Part shown: positions 35,286 to 44,567 of the stretch, piece by piece
Layout: every line of letters starts with the position of its first letter
Position numbering within the stretch: the first letter of the stretch is position 1
Assembly (NCBI GenBank): GCA_964527925.1
Contig: CAZGQO010000006.1
Span: forward strand, 62,001 to 126,000
Source of the DNA: Ch128b sp964527925
GTDB taxonomy: Bacteria; Bacteroidota; Ignavibacteria; Ch128b
Direction: 5' to 3'
DNA: 64,000 nucleotides
Translations under genes and position numbers: made by a program
The notes under the pieces: generated by a model
Databases searched by the model: none
Seen by the model: the letters and a program-made list of their open reading frames with translations, nothing else
What the model was told of the DNA's origin: nothing

Positions 35286-36313
35286 TGGATCTCAACACAA
35301 TCTGGTTTTTATTAATTGGAATTCTAATCATCGGTTATGCAATTCTCGATGGTTTTGATCTTGGTGTTGGAGTTATTCAACTTTTCACCAAAGACGAAAA
35401 CGAAAGAAGAATTAAGATTAACTCAATTGGACCTGTATGGGATGGAAATGAGGTCTGGTTATTAACAGGCGGTGGTGCTTTGTTTGCAGCGTTTCCAATT
35501 GTTTATGCGACTGTATTCAGCGGATTTTATTTAGCGTTTATGTTGCTATTGTTGTTCTTAATTTTCAGAGCTGTTTCGTTTGAATTCAGAAAATTTTCTG
35601 AAACTCCTGAAGCAAAGAAAAGATGGGATTTAGCTTTTGCTCTTGGAAGCACAGTCCCTGCCTTGTTGTATGGCGTAGCGATTGGAAATATTATGAAAGG
35701 ACTGCCAATTGAAATAGTTGATGGAAAAATAGTTTCTCACATCACTTTCCTTGGATTGTTAAATCCTTACGCTCTTTTGATCGGATTAACTGGCTTCGCA
35801 ATGTTTGTGATGCACGGGGCAATTTATCTAACACTAAAAACCGAAGGTTCACATCAGGAAAGAATGATTAAATGGGTAAATGGTTGGTGGATTACTTTTG
35901 TCTCACTTTATGTAATTTCAACAATAGCTACAATGTTTGTTGCGCCTTATCTTTTTCAGGGAATTATGAAAAATATTTTGTTCTGGTTATTGTTTATACT
36001 ATTACTTGCATCGATTATATATATCCCGATTGGAATTAAAGTAAGAAAATTTGGATGGACATTTTTATCATCATCAGCATCGATTGCATCAGTGATTGGA
36101 TTATTTGCTCTCAGTTTGTATCCCCGACTTGTTCCATCAAACATCGATTTAGAAAAATTTAGTTTGACAATTTATAATGCGTCTTCTTCTGAATATACAC
36201 TTAAAACAATGTTCATTATTGCGTTAATTGGTGTTCCAATAGTACTTGCTTATACAATTTATATTTATCGTGTATTCAAAGGGAAAGTAATTATCACCAA
36301 GGATAGTTATTAG
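35282..36313 (+). CDS. cydB: cytochrome bd ubiquinol oxidase subunit II
   Basis: CydB is the structural partner of CydA. It has about nine hydrophobic segments. The signature YAILDGFDLGVGVIQLF is near residues 19-35, followed by WDGNEVWLLTGGGALFAAFP. Length 343 aa is normal. It starts 4 bases inside cydA with a strong ribosome-binding site (AGGAGG), which indicates coupled translation. No cydX or cydCD genes are seen. Confidence 0.95.
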   Translation: MMDLNTIWFLLIGILIIGYAILDGFDLGVGVIQLFTKDENERRIKINSIGPVWDGNEVWLLTGGGALFAAFPIVYATVFSGFYLAFMLLLLFLIFRAVSFEFRKFSETPEAKKRWDLAFALGSTVPALLYGVAIGNIMKGLPIEIVDGKIVSHITFLGLLNPYALLIGLTGFAMFVMHGAIYLTLKTEGSHQERMIKWVNGWWITFVSLYVISTIATMFVAPYLFQGIMKNILFWLLFILLLASIIYIPIGIKVRKFGWTFLSSSASIASVIGLFALSLYPRLVPSNIDLEKFSLTIYNASSSEYTLKTMFIIALIGVPIVLAYTIYIYRVFKGKVIITKDSY

Positions 36314-36321
36314 TAAAAATT

Positions 36322-36372
36322 GCAGGTTGAATAGGTAGAATTCCAAAAGGGTAAATTCTTCCTTCAACCTGC
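36322..36372. terminator. hairpin after cydB
   Basis: GCAGGTTGAA (36322-36331) pairs with TTCAACCTGC (36363-36372). The stem continues inward with GG-AGAATT (36334-36342) against AAATTCT-CC, leaving a short loop. No T-run follows, so it may end the cydAB message or stabilise its 3' end rather than act as a classical intrinsic terminator. Confidence 0.6.
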
Positions 36373-36468
36373 TTAATATCATAACAAAATCGTTCGATGA
36401 ATTTATGAAATAATAGTGAGAATGAATCATTGTGAATTTTATTTCATCTAACTAACAAAAAGGAGATA

Positions 36469-37125
36469 ATGATGAATAACGATACAAGAACTGGCATTCC
36501 ATTACTTGGTGAAAAAATCCCATCCATTGAAATTCAAACCACTCATGGAATAAAAAGAGTACCTGAAGATTATCAGGGGAAATGGATTGTATTATTCAGT
36601 CATCCAGCTGATTTTACTCCGGTTTGTACAACCGAGTTTGTTGCATTTGCAAAAAGAAACGAAGAATTCAAAAAACTAAACGCTGAATTGATTGGATTAT
36701 CAATAGATCAAGTTTTCTCTCATATCAAATGGGTAGAGTGGATTAAAGAAAAACTTGGTATTGACATTCCTTTCCCAATCATAGCTGATGATATGGGCAA
36801 TGTTGCAAAGGCACTTGGAATGGTTCATCCGGGAAAAGGCACTAATACTGTTAGAGCAGTCTTCATTATTGATCCACAAGGAATAATACGATTGATGATT
36901 TACTACCCTCAGGAAATTGGAAGACAAATAGAAGAAATCTTACGCGCATTGCGGGCACTTCAAATTTCAGATGCAGACAAAGTCGCCATGCCTGAAAACT
37001 GGCCTAATAACGAATTAATTAAAGACAAAGTTATTATACCTCCACCCAAAGATATCGTTGAAGCTGAGAAAAGAAAATCATGGGAAGGTTTTGATTGGTG
37101 GTTTACATTTAAGTCCCTCCAATGA
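36469..37125 (+). CDS. peroxiredoxin (1-Cys, Prx6/archaeal type)
   Basis: The active-site motif FSHPADFTPVCTTE (about residues 43-56) carries the peroxidatic Cys. GTNTVRAVFIID contains the conserved Arg. The long C-terminal domain (MPENWPNNELIKDKVIIPPP) is typical of Prx6-type enzymes. The single Cys and the C-terminus WWFTFKSLQ show that the C-terminal Cys found in many archaeal homologues is absent, so it must be reduced by an outside thiol. It reduces hydrogen and organic peroxides. A strong AAGGAG precedes the start. Confidence 0.93.
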   Translation: MMNNDTRTGIPLLGEKIPSIEIQTTHGIKRVPEDYQGKWIVLFSHPADFTPVCTTEFVAFAKRNEEFKKLNAELIGLSIDQVFSHIKWVEWIKEKLGIDIPFPIIADDMGNVAKALGMVHPGKGTNTVRAVFIIDPQGIIRLMIYYPQEIGRQIEEILRALRALQISDADKVAMPENWPNNELIKDKVIIPPPKDIVEAEKRKSWEGFDWWFTFKSLQ

Positions 37126-37136
37126 GTAACTTTCTC

Positions 37137-37170
37137 GAGAGAAGAAAATAAAATTTCTTCTCTCTTTTTT
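37137..37170 (+). terminator. intrinsic terminator after the peroxiredoxin gene
   Basis: GAGAGAAGAAA (37137-37147) pairs perfectly with TTTCTTCTCTC (37154-37164) around a 6-base loop, followed by TTTTTT. It begins 11 bases after the peroxiredoxin stop. Confidence 0.9.
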
Positions 37171-37284
37171 ATATAATCATTTTAAAAAAGAAATCTTCAA
37201 AAAATTTTTAACAAAATTTGAACAAACATTAATTTTTCCATAGAACTTTGATTATATTTGATTTAAAAAGAAAAATTTCCTGAA

Positions 37285-38253
37285 ATGAACAATCTTCAAA
37301 AGCATATCGTAGTGGTCGATTTAGGAGGCACGAAAATTCTCGCCACCGTAATTAATCTTAACGGTGAGTTCATTTCAAGATCAAAAAAATCAACCACTTC
37401 GAAAGATAAAAAAGAATCAATATTTAAAAGAATTATATCCACAATTGAAGATTCAATTAACTCAGCCAATCTTAATATTGACTCAATTGAAGGAATTGTA
37501 CTGGGAGTTCCTGGTTCATTAAATCCAGAAACTGGATTTGTTAAACTTGCGCCAAATCTGGGCTGGAAAAATCTTAATGTAATTGAACCACTAAAAAATC
37601 ATTTCAACAAAAAAATATTAATAGAAAACGATGCTAATCTCGGCACACTTGGAATTTACAAATATGAGATGGATTCTAACTGTAAAAATATTGTAGCAAT
37701 TTTTGTCGGTACAGGAGTTGGCGCAGGAATCATCATTAATGGAAAACTTTATTACGGAAAAAACTTTTTTGCCGGTGAAATTGGTCATATGAAAATAAAA
37801 GAAAATGGTTACAAATGTGGATGCGGCATCTATGGTTGCCTCGAAACGGAAGCTTCTCGAACAGCAATCACGAGAATTATTAATGAACAAATTAAACAGG
37901 GAAAAAAGTCAATCATAACAAAACTGGTAAAGGATACAAGAGTAATTAAAAGCAGTGCACTTAAGAAAGCAATCAAATTAAAAGATAAGGTCACCTTAAA
38001 CGCAGTAAATCATGCAGCGAAGGAATTAGGAATTATCTCTGGAAATTTGATCAACTTACTTGATCCCGATTGTATAGTCTTTTCAGGCGGGGTAATGGAG
38101 GCAATTGGGAAATATATGCTTCCAATTATTAAAGAGAATGCAAAGAATGCATCTCTAAAAAGTAATTTCAAATCCACAAAAATTACGATTTCAAAATTGA
38201 AAGACGATTCAGCTATCTACGGCGGACTTGCTCTCTTTCTTAGCAAAAACTAA
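37285..38253 (+). CDS. ROK-family sugar kinase
   Basis: The phosphate-binding motif DLGGTKILA is near residues 11-19. The catalytic Asp lies in ENDANLG. The ROK zinc site is GYKCGCGIYGCLE (about residues 173-185). Length 322 aa matches glucokinase and N-acetyl-hexosamine kinases of the family. Substrate preference (glucose, GlcNAc or ManNAc) cannot be set from motifs alone. It is preceded by a terminator and followed by a degenerate region, so it is probably transcribed alone. Confidence 0.9.
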   Translation: MNNLQKHIVVVDLGGTKILATVINLNGEFISRSKKSTTSKDKKESIFKRIISTIEDSINSANLNIDSIEGIVLGVPGSLNPETGFVKLAPNLGWKNLNVIEPLKNHFNKKILIENDANLGTLGIYKYEMDSNCKNIVAIFVGTGVGAGIIINGKLYYGKNFFAGEIGHMKIKENGYKCGCGIYGCLETEASRTAITRIINEQIKQGKKSIITKLVKDTRVIKSSALKKAIKLKDKVTLNAVNHAAKELGIISGNLINLLDPDCIVFSGGVMEAIGKYMLPIIKENAKNASLKSNFKSTKITISKLKDDSAIYGGLALFLSKN

Positions 38254-38650
38254 ATAGATCACATTTTCCCCAATAACATTCCTGATGTTGTGTAAAGTTT
38301 AAAGTAGTCTCAAAAGAGACATTACCCAACAGGTGTTTATTAAATGAAAATGTAAAGAAAAAAATTTTTTCTAAACTCATCTTAATCTTATTTTCAAAAC
38401 AAACAATTACATAGCTACTTCTTCTTATTTCTCTAAATACTCTGTCAAAAGGTATCGTTGTATTAATCAGACTATGTAACTCTTTGATAAAATTTTAGTT
38501 GTTTGTTTACATTTGATTTATTTTTTCAAATTACTACATTAAGTAAGATTAGATTATAAATAAAAAGTTACTAATATTGTTCGACATTTCTGATATAGGT
38601 CAATATTCACATGGAGTGTTGTATTATGACATATTTATTATGGAGAGTTT
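38254..38650. other. AT-rich stretch without genes
   Basis: These 397 bases follow the ROK kinase and precede a broken gene. A small hairpin (GTCTC-AAAA-GAGAC, about 38307-38320) is the only structure that I noted. No coding frame is supportable. Confidence 0.4.
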
Positions 38651-39118
38651 ATGTCAAATTTTATTCCTAATTGTTCATTGCGATTTAATTTTTCACCTGG
38701 ATCAGATGATTATGACTTCTTTGTCACCTGGGGAAATTTGACTATTCAAAGAAACTATTTAAGGTATGTATAAATAACCCTGAATTTTTACAACCAGATA
38801 GATGGGTGGATACAATTATCCAAGACCTTTACCCCGCCAAATGCACCAAATTCAGATCCATTTACTTTTTATGCCTCATTATATCATAGCTGATGTAAAT
38901 ATAACTGTGACCATACTATCTATTTTGGAAAGAAATATAAGTTCAACACTTCTTTATTTATTTTATCGGGCGGAGTTGAACAGTATGATTATCTTGATGA
39001 AGATTATATTTTTAATAGCGATATTGTTTCAAGCAATTTGAGATACCGCAAAACTGATCATTTCTATATTGAAGTTAGTCCAGAGTGTACTGAAAGATTG
39101 CCAAATTGTGAACCATAG
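38651..39118 (+). pseudogene. unidentified gene with two in-frame stop codons
   Basis: A single reading frame of 156 codons runs from ATG 38651 (after GGAGAG) to TAG 39116-39118, broken by TAA at 38771 and TGA at 38891. The three segments read as ordinary protein: SPGSDDYDFFVTWGNL, then YNQIDGWIQLSKTFTPPNAP, then LFILSGGVEQYDYLDEDYIF. Since the frame does not change, these look like point nonsense mutations. Two different stop codons argue against recoding. The product is not recognised. It is the first of three damaged genes in a row. Confidence 0.65.
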
Positions 39119-39129
39119 GATAATAGAAA

Positions 39130-40451
39130 ATGAAAAAAATATTTTTTGTATTAATGGTACATTCTATTGAATCTCTGGCTCAAGTTAATCTTTCAAAAAA
39201 TTGGATTCTATTTAATAGATCTAATTCACCATTATCTTCAAATAAAATCTTATCTGTAATTACTGATTTACAAAATAATTATTGGATTGTCACAGGAATA
39301 GAATATTTAAATGGAAATATTATTGCTGATGGCTATTTACATCGCTTTGGGAACAATAGCTGGGAGATATTCGATGGAACAAATTCACCATTGACTAAAA
39401 ATATTGTCCTGGATCTTGCTCTTACTCATACTGGCAAAATATTAATAGCAACGACAAAAGGATTATATATAAAAGATAATGACAGCTGGGATAGCTTGAA
39501 CACGAGCAACTCACCACTGCCTTTTAATTCTATATACAAAGTTACTGTGGACAAAAGAAACCGATATTGGTTAGGAATTCCAAACTATGGGATTGCTGTT
39601 TATGATAATGGAAATTGGACATTCTATAACGATGATAATTCGTTTTATGGTATTGGTGATTTTAACTTTATAGAGGTTGATAGTCTAAATAATATCTGGA
39701 TTGGTACAGATTTTTTCGGTTTATATTGTTTTGTCGGAACCGATTGGAATCAACAAATTACGGGTTATCCAAAAAGCATTGTTGGATTCTCGACGGATAA
39801 AAACAATACAAAATGGGTAGCAATACATTTATCAAGATCTGGACAAATTGGAAAGCTTTCAGACGCTTCCTGGATTTTTTATGACAGTACCAATATAAGT
39901 TTTAATCCTTCTCGTTTATCTTATGATGCCGTGATTATTGATAACAACAATATTTTAAATATTTTGGAACTACAAAAGGTTTATTAATATATGATGATAC
40001 ATCATGGCTTATAATCGACACTTCAAACTCACCTATCCCTGCCCAATGCTTTTATAACGGATTTTTAGATTTAAACAATAATAAAATATTTGGGCTCGGA
40101 AATTGCCCTACGCTACATTACGGATTAATTTTTTATAATCAAGATAGTGTTATTCTGACTTCTGTAGAAAATAATTTTACTACTATAAATAACAGCTACA
40201 TATTGCAGAATTACCCAAACCCTTTTAATCCTATTACAAGGATAAGATTCTCTATTCCTAAATCTGGAATAGTTAAAATAAAAGTTTACGACATAATCGG
40301 GAAAGAAATAAAAACTATATTAGATGAATTTAAACAAGCTGTTACTTATGAATTCGAATTTAATGCAAATGATTTATCAAGCGGAGTATATTTTTACAGA
40401 ATTAGTTGCGGAAGTTATACAGAAACAAAATAGATGATATTCCTTCGGTAA
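39130..40451 (+). pseudogene. broken T9SS-secreted beta-propeller-like protein gene
   Basis: A signal peptide (ending SLAQ) leads into repeats of the type WILFNRSNSPLSSN, WEIFDGTNSPLTKN and WDSLNTSNSPLPFN, similar to two-component-regulator propeller repeats. The frame stops at 39987. The same protein continues in another frame from about 39965 (TTKGLLIYDDTSWLIIDTSNSP), indicating a frameshift. It ends in a T9SS sorting domain (NYPNPFNPITRIRF, SSGVYFYRI). TAG at 40431 cuts the normal final residues; past it the frame reads MIFLR and then TAA at 40449-40451. Confidence 0.85.
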
Positions 40452-40677
40452 AGCTACAGCTGACAAGCATTACCAATATGAGAGGAATCTATAGAAATCA
40501 TAGCTCAACACGGACCTACAGTTTAAAATGGGAGTTCACCAATTATTTTAAGTATTATAGTTTGATTCTCAATTGTAAATAAGATAAATTTTTATATGAT
40601 TATTGAAATTATGCTCTTTTCTTACCCGTTTCATATTGACATAGCATAAAGCACAACATCATCTAGGAGATAACAAA

Positions 40678-41330
40678 ATGAGTTATAAAATTTTAATCGC
40701 TACATGCATAATACTAATGGGATGTAAGAAAGAGAGCCCCATAGAGCCAAAATTTGTTAGCAATTTATGAATTCTTGAAGATGGAGTTGCAAACATTGCC
40801 GTTTTGAAGGTCGATTTCATGACAAATAATTTTGAAGGCGGTGTGCTTGAAAAGTATCCACTATGTGATTCATGCGACTTGACTACCATCCCGTTACGTT
40901 TTACAACTCTACCACCAATAGATTTTGGATGGAATTTATTTCAATACGAAGGTAGGGTAGACACCGTTTTCTATGGCACAACTGTATGGGACGGCAGTGG
41001 TAACAGGATTATACCTCGATACCTGGTTGGAGCTGACTCATTTAAAATTATTAGTAGGGAGATTCCTCCTCCTCTCACGAAACATTATTACTTTTCACTA
41101 CCGCACCTTGTTGACGAGTGGATACAAGTAAAAGCCGATCAGCATGGCTCACCGTTAAGAGGCTCGACATTACTGAAGCTTTCTCGAAGCGACCTTATCG
41201 TGTTGGATTTTTTCTTTACCCATGAAGTGTTGGTGTGTTTGATCCATACCAAGCCGATTGGATAATTTTCTTATACGCAGGCAATCATCCGAGCAATATT
41301 TTAGCAAGCCCTCAACTTATACGAGATTGA
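40678..41330 (+). pseudogene. broken lipoprotein gene
   Basis: AGGAGA precedes ATG 40678. The start is a lipoprotein signal (ATCIILMGCKKESPIEP, lipobox Cys at residue 16). TGA at 40768 interrupts the frame after 30 codons. The same frame then continues without a break for 165 codons (LEDGVANIAVLKVDFMTNN onward) to 41265. Near 41230 the sense moves to a second frame, FDPYQADWIIFLYAGNHP, which runs to TGA 41328-41330. One nonsense mutation plus one frameshift indicate decay. The family is unknown. Confidence 0.7.
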
Positions 41331-41647
41331 AGAATAAAAATCTTGGTGTTAATAAAACTACAGTTTTTGATTTAATAAAATTTTATTACAAACAGAATAT
41401 CTTTTACTTCAGCATTTTCCTAAATTAATTATGGAAATAATCTAAGGAGAAATTCAGATTATTTTTACAAATAGATTGGTGTTTGAAAGCAATTATTTCG
41501 ACTACCATTTTATAAATATGCCAAGTAATAACTCAGCAATTAATTAGTTGAGAAAAGGTTTAAGTGAATCTCCAATAAGTTAAAAAAATTATCCCCAAAA
41601 TATTCAGTTGACTTTGACTACAAATTCTTATTAATTTTGCTTCGTGT
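41331..41647. other. intergenic region upstream of the efflux operon
   Basis: No gene is supportable here. Near its right end TTGAC (41609-41613) and TAATTTTG (41633-41640, matching the TAnnTTTG -7 element of Bacteroidota promoters) may form the operon promoter, although the 19-base spacing is not exact. The MarR operator candidates lie directly downstream. Confidence 0.4.
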
Positions 41648-41662
41648 TCCGAACTATTCGGA
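41648..41662. promoter_or_regulatory. TCCGAA-CTA-TTCGGA palindrome, candidate MarR operator
   Basis: This is a perfect 6-3-6 inverted repeat, 38 bases before the MarR start. Its right part, AACTATTCG, is repeated directly at 41668-41676, 16 bases on. A further 5-3-5 palindrome, TTCGA-GAA-TCGAA, covers 41689-41701 up to the ATG. Clustered palindromes just after a possible promoter fit autorepression of a MarR-type efflux operon. Confidence 0.6.
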
Positions 41663-41688
41663 TTTATAACTATTCGTTAATCTAATTG

Positions 41689-41701
41689 TTCGAGAATCGA
41701 A
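41689..41701. promoter_or_regulatory. TTCGA-GAA-TCGAA palindrome at the MarR start codon
   Basis: This palindrome ends on the first base of the start codon and replaces any ribosome-binding site. It shares the TTCG/CGAA half-sites of the operator at 41648-41662, so it may be a second binding site. Confidence 0.35.
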
Positions 41702-42171
41702 TGACTAAATCACAAGAAACAGAAATAATTGTAAACGAACTTCTTGAGCTCGGTTATAAGTTGCGGGAAGTAATGTTCAAACTTAATCCCACAATTTTTA
41801 AATCTGAACTAACTTTAACTCAGCTTTTTGCATTGCAATACATTTGTCATATCCCAAACATCACTCTCAAAGTGTTGGCTGAGAAGCTGATGATTGCCCA
41901 CAGTTCTGCTTCAGAGTTGGTAGATAGATTGGTAAAACTTAAATATGTTGATCGCAAAATCTCTCCTGAAGACAGAAGAAAAATTACACTTAATCTTTCT
42001 GAAAAAGGCAAAAAGTTTATTAATCAACACATTGAAGAAAACAAGCAGCTCTTCAAAAAATTAATAAGCAGACTATCTCATCAAGATCAACAGGAATACT
42101 TAAAAGCAATGCAAAAGTTTTATAAAGTTTCTCTGGAACTATTCAACCAAATTGAAGAAGGTGAAAAATGA
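41701..42171 (+). CDS. MarR-family transcriptional regulator
   Basis: A 156-aa winged-helix protein. The DNA-binding part runs from TLTQLFALQYI to the wing SPEDRRKITLNLSEKGKKF, which is the MarR signature. ATG at 41701 is chosen because the upstream in-frame TTG (41686) lies within a probable operator. No Shine-Dalgarno sequence precedes it. It overlaps the TolC-like gene by 4 bases (ATGA), so it heads the efflux operon and most likely represses it until a ligand binds. Confidence 0.9.
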   Translation: MTKSQETEIIVNELLELGYKLREVMFKLNPTIFKSELTLTQLFALQYICHIPNITLKVLAEKLMIAHSSASELVDRLVKLKYVDRKISPEDRRKITLNLSEKGKKFINQHIEENKQLFKKLISRLSHQDQQEYLKAMQKFYKVSLELFNQIEEGEK

Positions 42172-43505
42172 AAAAATTAACTTTTTTATTTGCAATTTTT
42201 TTATTCATCTCTAATTCAGTCTTTGCACAATATAATAAAAAAGTAATCACAAATCTTACACTCGATAAAGCAATCGAAATAGCATTAAAAGAAAACTCAC
42301 AGGTGAAAATCGCCAGATACGAAATTGAAAAATCTAAATCAAAATTATGGGAATCAACTTCATCATTAATTCCAAATCTCTCCGGCGAAGGAACTTATAT
42401 AAGAAACATTAAAAAACCTGTTTTCTTTTTACCAGATTTTTTTGGAGGAACAGGGCAGGTTAGACCAATTGAAATTGGTTCAAAAAATTCTTACTCAGCT
42501 TCACTCAAACTGGGAATGCCAATCTTTGTTGGTCAAGCATACACCGGGATTGTAATAAGCAAACTTGGGCTTGAACTAAGTAACTTATCTTACGAAGAGA
42601 TTCTCGCTCAAACAAAATTGAACACTCGAAAAGCTTTTTATGATGTCCTTTTAACAAAAGAAACAGAGAAATTCATCAAACAGAGTTATGAAAATGCACT
42701 AAAAAATTTAAAGAATGCTGAAAAACTAAATAAAGCTGGTTTGCTATCTGATTTTGAGTACTTGAGTGCTCAGGTTGAAGTTGAAAAAATTAAACCCAAT
42801 GTTCTTCAAGCTGAATATACTTATCAAACTGCATTAAACTTTTTGAAATCACTCTTAAATCTAAATGCTGAAGACAGCATAGAAGTAGTTGGAAATATTG
42901 AGTCATTCATTTTAGAAAAAATTCCGATGCCTGAGTTTTCATTAGACTTAGAAAATACTTTCACACTAAAAAAATTAAGTCTCCAAAAACAAATTTCTGA
43001 TAAGAACATTATGCTTCAGAAGTGGGGACATTTTCCAAGTTTAGTTGCTTTTGGAAATTATCAAATTCAAACTCAAGCTGAAGATTATAATTTCAATGCT
43101 TATCGATGGGTTAAAAGTGCTGCAATTGGTTTGACATTAAGTGTACCAATCTTTTCTGGATTTGGTGTAAAAAGCAGAGTTGAACAAGCAGAAATTCAAT
43201 CAAAGCAACTTGAAGAAACGATTAACCTTACCAGGAAGCAACTTGATATAGCAATTAGCAATATTAAAAATAAACTCGCAACAGGCTTAGAAAAAATTGA
43301 AGCACAAAAACTAAACAAACAAAAAGCTTTAAGAAATTATCAAATTGCAGAGATTAGATATCAAGAGGGAATGAGCACTCAACTTGAAATTAGCAACGCA
43401 AACATCAATTTACTTTCAGCTCAACTTGGTTATGCTCAGGCAATTTATGAATACCTTGTTGCTGAAGCAGAATTAGAATTTTACTTAAACAAGTCAATTA
43501 AATAA
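42168..43505 (+). CDS. TolC-family outer-membrane efflux protein
   Basis: A signal peptide ends at SVFAQ (about residue 20). Two long coiled-coil repeats, each with conserved helices (LTLDKAIEIALKENSQV; YQEGMSTQLEISNANINLLSAQ), define the TolC/OEP fold. Length 445 aa is standard. It forms the outer-membrane channel of a tripartite pump with the adaptor and RND genes that follow. It is translationally coupled to marR by a 4-base overlap, and the adaptor gene follows after 12 bases. Confidence 0.93.
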   Translation: MKKLTFLFAIFLFISNSVFAQYNKKVITNLTLDKAIEIALKENSQVKIARYEIEKSKSKLWESTSSLIPNLSGEGTYIRNIKKPVFFLPDFFGGTGQVRPIEIGSKNSYSASLKLGMPIFVGQAYTGIVISKLGLELSNLSYEEILAQTKLNTRKAFYDVLLTKETEKFIKQSYENALKNLKNAEKLNKAGLLSDFEYLSAQVEVEKIKPNVLQAEYTYQTALNFLKSLLNLNAEDSIEVVGNIESFILEKIPMPEFSLDLENTFTLKKLSLQKQISDKNIMLQKWGHFPSLVAFGNYQIQTQAEDYNFNAYRWVKSAAIGLTLSVPIFSGFGVKSRVEQAEIQSKQLEETINLTRKQLDIAISNIKNKLATGLEKIEAQKLNKQKALRNYQIAEIRYQEGMSTQLEISNANINLLSAQLGYAQAIYEYLVAEAELEFYLNKSIK

Positions 43506-43517
43506 AAGGTGTAAAAA

Positions 43518-44549
43518 ATGAAGATTAAATTATTCATTTCGTTAATATTGATTTTAACACTCATTGGTTGTGGTTCAAAAACCAAACAAGAATCTGCAGA
43601 AGAAATCAAATCTGTTTCTGTTCAAAATGTTCAACGAAAAGTTGTAAAAAATAATTTAGTTTTTACTGGAACAGCAACTCCCTGGGAAGAAGCTGCGCTT
43701 GCAGCTCAGATGGCATCACGAGTAAGAAAAATTTATGTCAAAGAAGGTGATTTTGTAACCAAAGGTCAATTGCTCGTTCAGATGGATGATCAGCAACTAA
43801 CTCAGATTGAAATTCAATTCAATGATGCAAAGAAAGATTTTGAAAGAGCTGAAAAACTTCATTCAGAGGGAGCAATTTCAGACCAACAATATGAAAAATT
43901 CAAACTTACTTACGAAACCTTAAAAACAAATTATGAGAAAATTCTTGAAAACACTCAACTAAGAGCTCCATTTTCGGGAATCATAACTGCTAAATATTTG
44001 AATGATGGCGAATTATTTTTAATGGCTCCATCTGGCGGCAGAAGTGTTCCTGCAATTTTACACTTAATGAATGTGAGCGATTTGAAAGTAAAAATTTCAA
44101 TCAGCGAATTTGATTCATACAAAATCAAAATTGGTCAAAAAGCAATAATTTCAAGTGATGTTTTGCCGGGTCAAACATTTGTTGGATATGTAAATAGAAT
44201 AAGTCCTGTGGTTGATCCAATCACAAAGACAGTTGAAGTTGAAATTAAAGTCTCAAATAGAGGAAACAAGATAAAAGCCAATTCATTTGTTCGAGTGGAG
44301 ATAGATTTAGGTGAAACAAAAGAGATTGTAGTTCCCACTTCTTCAATTCTAACAGATCCTGTGACTGGAAAAAGTTTTGTGTTCTTATTCCAGAATGGTA
44401 AAGCTGTCAAAAGATTCATTGTAAAAGGTAAGCAGGTCAATGATGAAACGTTTGTTCAATCAGGTTTAAGTGAAAATCAGCAGATAATAATTGAAGGTCA
44501 ATTTAATGTAACCGATGGTGAAAAAGTAAAAATATTTAAAGGCTTATAA
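43518..44549 (+). CDS. RND efflux periplasmic adaptor (membrane fusion protein), lipoprotein
   Basis: A lipoprotein signal ends in the lipobox LIGC (Cys at about residue 18), so the protein is lipid-anchored. Lipoyl-type half-motifs flank an alpha-hairpin (residues about 95-140): VRKIYVKEGDFVTKGQLL and LRAPFSGIITAKYLNDGE. Beta-barrel and membrane-proximal domains follow (PVTGKSFVFLFQNGKAVKR). Length 343 aa matches HlyD/AcrA-type adaptors. It links the RND pump to the TolC-like channel. Confidence 0.93.
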   Translation: MKIKLFISLILILTLIGCGSKTKQESAEEIKSVSVQNVQRKVVKNNLVFTGTATPWEEAALAAQMASRVRKIYVKEGDFVTKGQLLVQMDDQQLTQIEIQFNDAKKDFERAEKLHSEGAISDQQYEKFKLTYETLKTNYEKILENTQLRAPFSGIITAKYLNDGELFLMAPSGGRSVPAILHLMNVSDLKVKISISEFDSYKIKIGQKAIISSDVLPGQTFVGYVNRISPVVDPITKTVEVEIKVSNRGNKIKANSFVRVEIDLGETKEIVVPTSSILTDPVTGKSFVFLFQNGKAVKRFIVKGKQVNDETFVQSGLSENQQIIIEGQFNVTDGEKVKIFKGL

Positions 44550-44567
44550 AAGGAGGATTGCTGTTTT

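Noticed and set aside
38802..39041. A 79-codon plus-strand gene
   Set aside because: It lies in a different frame over the 38651 pseudogene, whose own frame reads as normal protein across the same bases; it also lacks a ribosome-binding site.
40203..40433. A separate small gene encoding only a T9SS domain
   Set aside because: The same frame runs upstream as propeller repeats shared with the 39130 gene; it is the tail of that frameshifted gene.
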